Positions 6,077 to 7,388 of a stretch of 7,388 bases of DNA are shown here, one piece after another. The first letter of the stretch is position 1. Every line of letters begins with the position of its first letter. The stretch covers positions 1-7,388 of the forward strand of contig CALMAD010000270.1 of assembly GCA_937859105.1 (NCBI GenBank), in the 5' to 3' direction. The notes beneath the pieces are model-generated. The model was given only the letters and a program-made list of their open reading frames with translations, did no database searches and had not been told where the DNA came from. Origin of the DNA: an uncultured Propionibacteriaceae bacterium. GTDB lineage: Bacteria; Actinomycetota; Actinomycetes; Propionibacteriales; Propionibacteriaceae. The translations under genes and the position numbers were made by a program.

Positions 6077-6098
6077 GGCGTCCCGCGCTCAGGACGCC
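6077..6098. terminator. inverted GGACGCC pair spanning the oxidoreductase stop codon
   Basis: GGCGTCC (6077-6083) and GGACGCC (6092-6098) are perfect inverted arms with an 8-nt centre that contains the oxidoreductase stop codon (6089-6091). A hairpin here would end the oxidoreductase transcript just before the helicase promoter. There is no T-tract, so the terminator role is inferred from position and from the same arrangement at 44-65 and 1349-1365. Confidence 0.45.
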
Positions 6099-7057
6099 GG
6101 CGTGCGGGCCAGTTGTTCGTCCATGAGGGCGCGGGCGGCCAGGCTCACCGCGGCGAACCGCTCGGGGAACTCGCCGCGCTCGACGTACCCGGCGAAGGCG
6201 GCGATCTCGTGGTGCATGTTCGACCAGTCCGGGCGATCGGGCTCGTCGAGCAGCACGTCGACGTCGCCACCGCGCTCGTGGAACGTGACGACGCCGGGCT
6301 GCGACATGGAGTCGATCGTCAGGGTGCCGGCCTCGCCGACGATCACGCTCGGCCCGATGCCGGAGGTGATCTTCGAGTAGTCGCACGTGGCGACGAACCC
6401 GTCGTAGGCGAGCAGGATCGTGCCGGACGCCTCGAAGCCGTTGGGGAGCCAGACGCTCGCCCCGGCGGAGCGCGCGGGCGCGCCGAAGAGGTCGAGCGCG
6501 GGCTGCAGCGTGTAGACGCCGATGTCGGCCAGTGACGAGTTGCCGAGCGACGGGTCGAACGCGTTGAGGTGCTCGCCCGATTTCACGCGGTCGTAGCGCG
6601 ACGAGTACTGCAGCTTCTCGAAGCGCGCCGACCGCAGGGCGCCCAGCCGCGGCAGGTTCGCCCGGATGAGGTCGTAGGCCGGGTCGTGCACCGGACGCAC
6701 CGCCTCCTGCACGACGAGCCCCTGGTCACGGGCGGTTTCGACGATGCGGGTGGCCTCGTCGAGGCTCGTGCCGAGCGTCTTTTCGCACAGGACGTGCTTG
6801 CCCGCGGCGAACGCGGCCAGCGACTGCTCGAGGTGAGCACCGTTCGGGCTGGCGACGTAGACGGCGTCCACGCCGGGGAGCGCCAGGAGGGCGTCCAACG
6901 AGTCGACCGCGTGCGCGATGCCGCGGCGTCCGGCGAAGTCATCACCCGTGGACTGCGTCCGCGAGTACACCGCGACCGGCTCGCAGCCGGCGCGACGGCA
7001 GGCGTCCACGAACCAATCGCTGATGAAGTTGGTGCCGATGATCCCGAATCCGAGCAT
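6089..7057 (-). CDS. Gfo/Idh/MocA family NAD(P)-dependent oxidoreductase
   Basis: This 322-residue cytosolic enzyme is predicted to oxidise or reduce a hydroxyl group of a sugar, inositol or related compound with NAD(P). The N-terminal Rossmann fold opens with GFGIIGTNFIS (3-13), and the substrate-side loop YVASPNGAHLEQS (67-79) is typical. The usual E-K-P motif is E-K-T here (CEKTLG, 91-96), keeping the catalytic Lys93. The C-terminal dimerisation/catalytic domain carries GNSSLADIGVYTLQ at 172-185, the family's D-x-G-x-Y element. The ATG at 7055-7057 sits immediately before the Rossmann strand and 6 nt after a TAAGTT -10 box. The gene ends within a heptamer hairpin, 49 bp before the helicase start. 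The exact substrate cannot be assigned, and no sugar transporter or regulator is present in the window. Confidence 0.92.
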   Translation of the reverse strand: MLGFGIIGTNFISDWFVDACRRAGCEPVAVYSRTQSTGDDFAGRRGIAHAVDSLDALLALPGVDAVYVASPNGAHLEQSLAAFAAGKHVLCEKTLGTSLDEATRIVETARDQGLVVQEAVRPVHDPAYDLIRANLPRLGALRSARFEKLQYSSRYDRVKSGEHLNAFDPSLGNSSLADIGVYTLQPALDLFGAPARSAGASVWLPNGFEASGTILLAYDGFVATCDYSKITSGIGPSVIVGEAGTLTIDSMSQPGVVTFHERGGDVDVLLDEPDRPDWSNMHHEIAAFAGYVERGEFPERFAAVSLAARALMDEQLARTPAS

Positions 7058-7063
7058 GGGGGC

Positions 7064-7092
7064 AACTTACCGAGCCCGCGGCGCTCTGTCCG
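7064..7092 (-). promoter_or_regulatory. putative leaderless promoter of the oxidoreductase gene
   Basis: On the minus strand CGGACA (7092 down to 7087), a partial match to TTGACA, is followed after 17 nt by TAAGTT (7069 down to 7064) and after 6 nt by the ATG. The 6-nt gap holds only GCCCCC, so no Shine-Dalgarno is present. This is the best-formed minus-strand promoter in the window. Confidence 0.5.
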
Positions 7093-7110
7093 GGCGGGCG
7101 GCGAGAGGGC

Positions 7111-7189
7111 CTGTCACAGGGTCACCACTCGATGCGTCCGGGGGGCTGATTGCCGGTCCGGGGAGGATCGAGTGGCGAATGTGTGACAG
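7111..7189 (-). repeat. nested inverted repeat (family C, copy 2)
   Basis: Outer arms CTGTCACA (7111-7118) and TGTGACAG (7182-7189) are perfect over 8 bp. Inside them CCACTCGAT (7125-7133) and ATCGAGTGG (7167-7175) are perfect over 9 bp with 33 bases between. The inner element ends in GGCGAAT, the reverse complement of the ATTCGCC that precedes the left arm of copy 1 near 1170, so the two copies are in opposite orientation. GTGTG (7181-7185) can also pair with CACAC (7190-7194). It lies between divergent genes, so terminator function is unlikely; operator, cruciform or mobile repeat are possible. Confidence 0.65.
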
Positions 7190-7210
7190 CACACCCCGGG
7201 CGTCCTCGCT

Positions 7211-7235
7211 GCCGGCAGGAGCACCCCCTGCCGGC
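7211..7235. promoter_or_regulatory. 9-bp hairpin upstream of the right-end gene
   Basis: GCCGGCAGG (7211-7219) and CCTGCCGGC (7227-7235) are perfect inverted arms with a 7-nt loop, centred about 60 bp before the GTG at 7283. The arms could be an operator for a dimeric regulator, or a 5' stem-loop if transcription begins upstream. Nothing further in the sequence decides between these. Confidence 0.4.
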
Positions 7236-7282
7236 CGACGGCCCACCGCAAAACTGTCGGAGCGGCGTGACAGGGTGGACTC

Positions 7283-7388
7283 GTGACCGACGAACAGCGC
7301 CCCTTCTGGCTCGACGAGCCCCCGCCCGACCCCGAGGACGTTCCGCCCGAGCCGGGCGAGAGCTTCTGGGAGGCCGCGCCAAGCCCCC
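7283..7388 (+). CDS. N-terminal fragment of an unrecognised protein
   Basis: A GTG at 7283 opens a plus-strand frame that runs off the window after 35 codons (starting MTDEQRPFWLDEPPPDPED). An in-frame TGA at 7268-7270 leaves this GTG as the first usable start. The fragment is acidic and Pro-rich with two Phe-Trp pairs (8-9 and 28-29), as in disordered N-terminal tails of many actinobacterial proteins. It is too short to identify. CAGGGT (7271-7276) lies 6 nt upstream, a poor -10 at the same leaderless spacing as other genes here, and it overlaps a GTGACAG word also found in the nested repeat upstream. Confidence 0.55.
   Translation, partial: MTDEQRPFWLDEPPPDPEDVPPEPGESFWEAAPSP

Noticed and set aside
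2995..6126. A 1043-residue open frame on the plus strand opposite the helicase
   Set aside because: It is an antisense shadow caused by high GC at third codon positions: Arg/Gln/His/Leu-rich, no recognisable domain, while the minus strand encodes a complete SWIM-SNF2 protein with every motif intact.
2818..7057. Helicase plus oxidoreductase as a defence or modification system
   Set aside because: SNF2 helicases occur in some defence systems, but here there is no nuclease, methyltransferase or effector partner. A sugar-type oxidoreductase, a separating hairpin and a separate promoter point to chance neighbours.

Overview
The window looks like chromosomal DNA from a high-GC Gram-positive bacterium, most likely an actinobacterium, possibly of the Microbacteriaceae type. 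The reasons are the very GC-rich third codon positions, GTG starts, an EXLDI-family protein, and start codons that lack Shine-Dalgarno sequences but have a TAnnnT-like -10 box about 6 nt upstream, as in leaderless actinobacterial genes. The genus is inference only.

Layout from left to right: a short hairpin-rich left edge (1-126); a TauE/SafE-type membrane transporter on the minus strand (127-882); a gene-free stretch of about 550 bp packed with repeats and hairpins (883-1429); an SRPBCC/AHSA1-like protein on the minus strand (1430-1933); a divergent promoter region (1934-2090); an EXLDI protein on the plus strand (2091-2600); a pair of hairpin repeats between convergent genes (2601-2817); a large SWIM-zinc-finger SNF2 helicase on the minus strand (2818-6039); a Gfo/Idh/MocA oxidoreductase on the minus strand (6089-7057); an intergenic region rich in inverted repeats (7058-7282); and the first 35 codons of a plus-strand gene running off the right end (7283-7388). 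The protein-coding genes look like ordinary, functionally unrelated chromosomal genes. I see no defence, secretion or biosynthetic cluster and no transposase.

The unusual content is in the DNA itself. (1) The heptamer GGACGCC/GGCGTCC occurs 42 times by hand count, against roughly 4 expected from composition. It is evenly split between strands, 2-3 times denser in non-coding than coding DNA, and repeatedly forms close inverted pairs at or just beyond gene ends. This resembles DNA uptake sequences and their terminator role in Neisseria and Haemophilus. (2) A family of hairpin repeats of about 50-55 bp is present as two tandem pairs (964-1073 and, in opposite orientation, 2708-2815), with changes at the stem foot that keep the pairing. 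(3) A second repeat, bounded by CCACTCGAT / ATCGAGTGG, occurs at 1171-1241 and inverted at 7125-7180. (4) A tandem 9-bp operator-like repeat lies against the start of the EXLDI gene, whose N-terminus resembles a ribbon-helix-helix domain, suggesting self-regulation.
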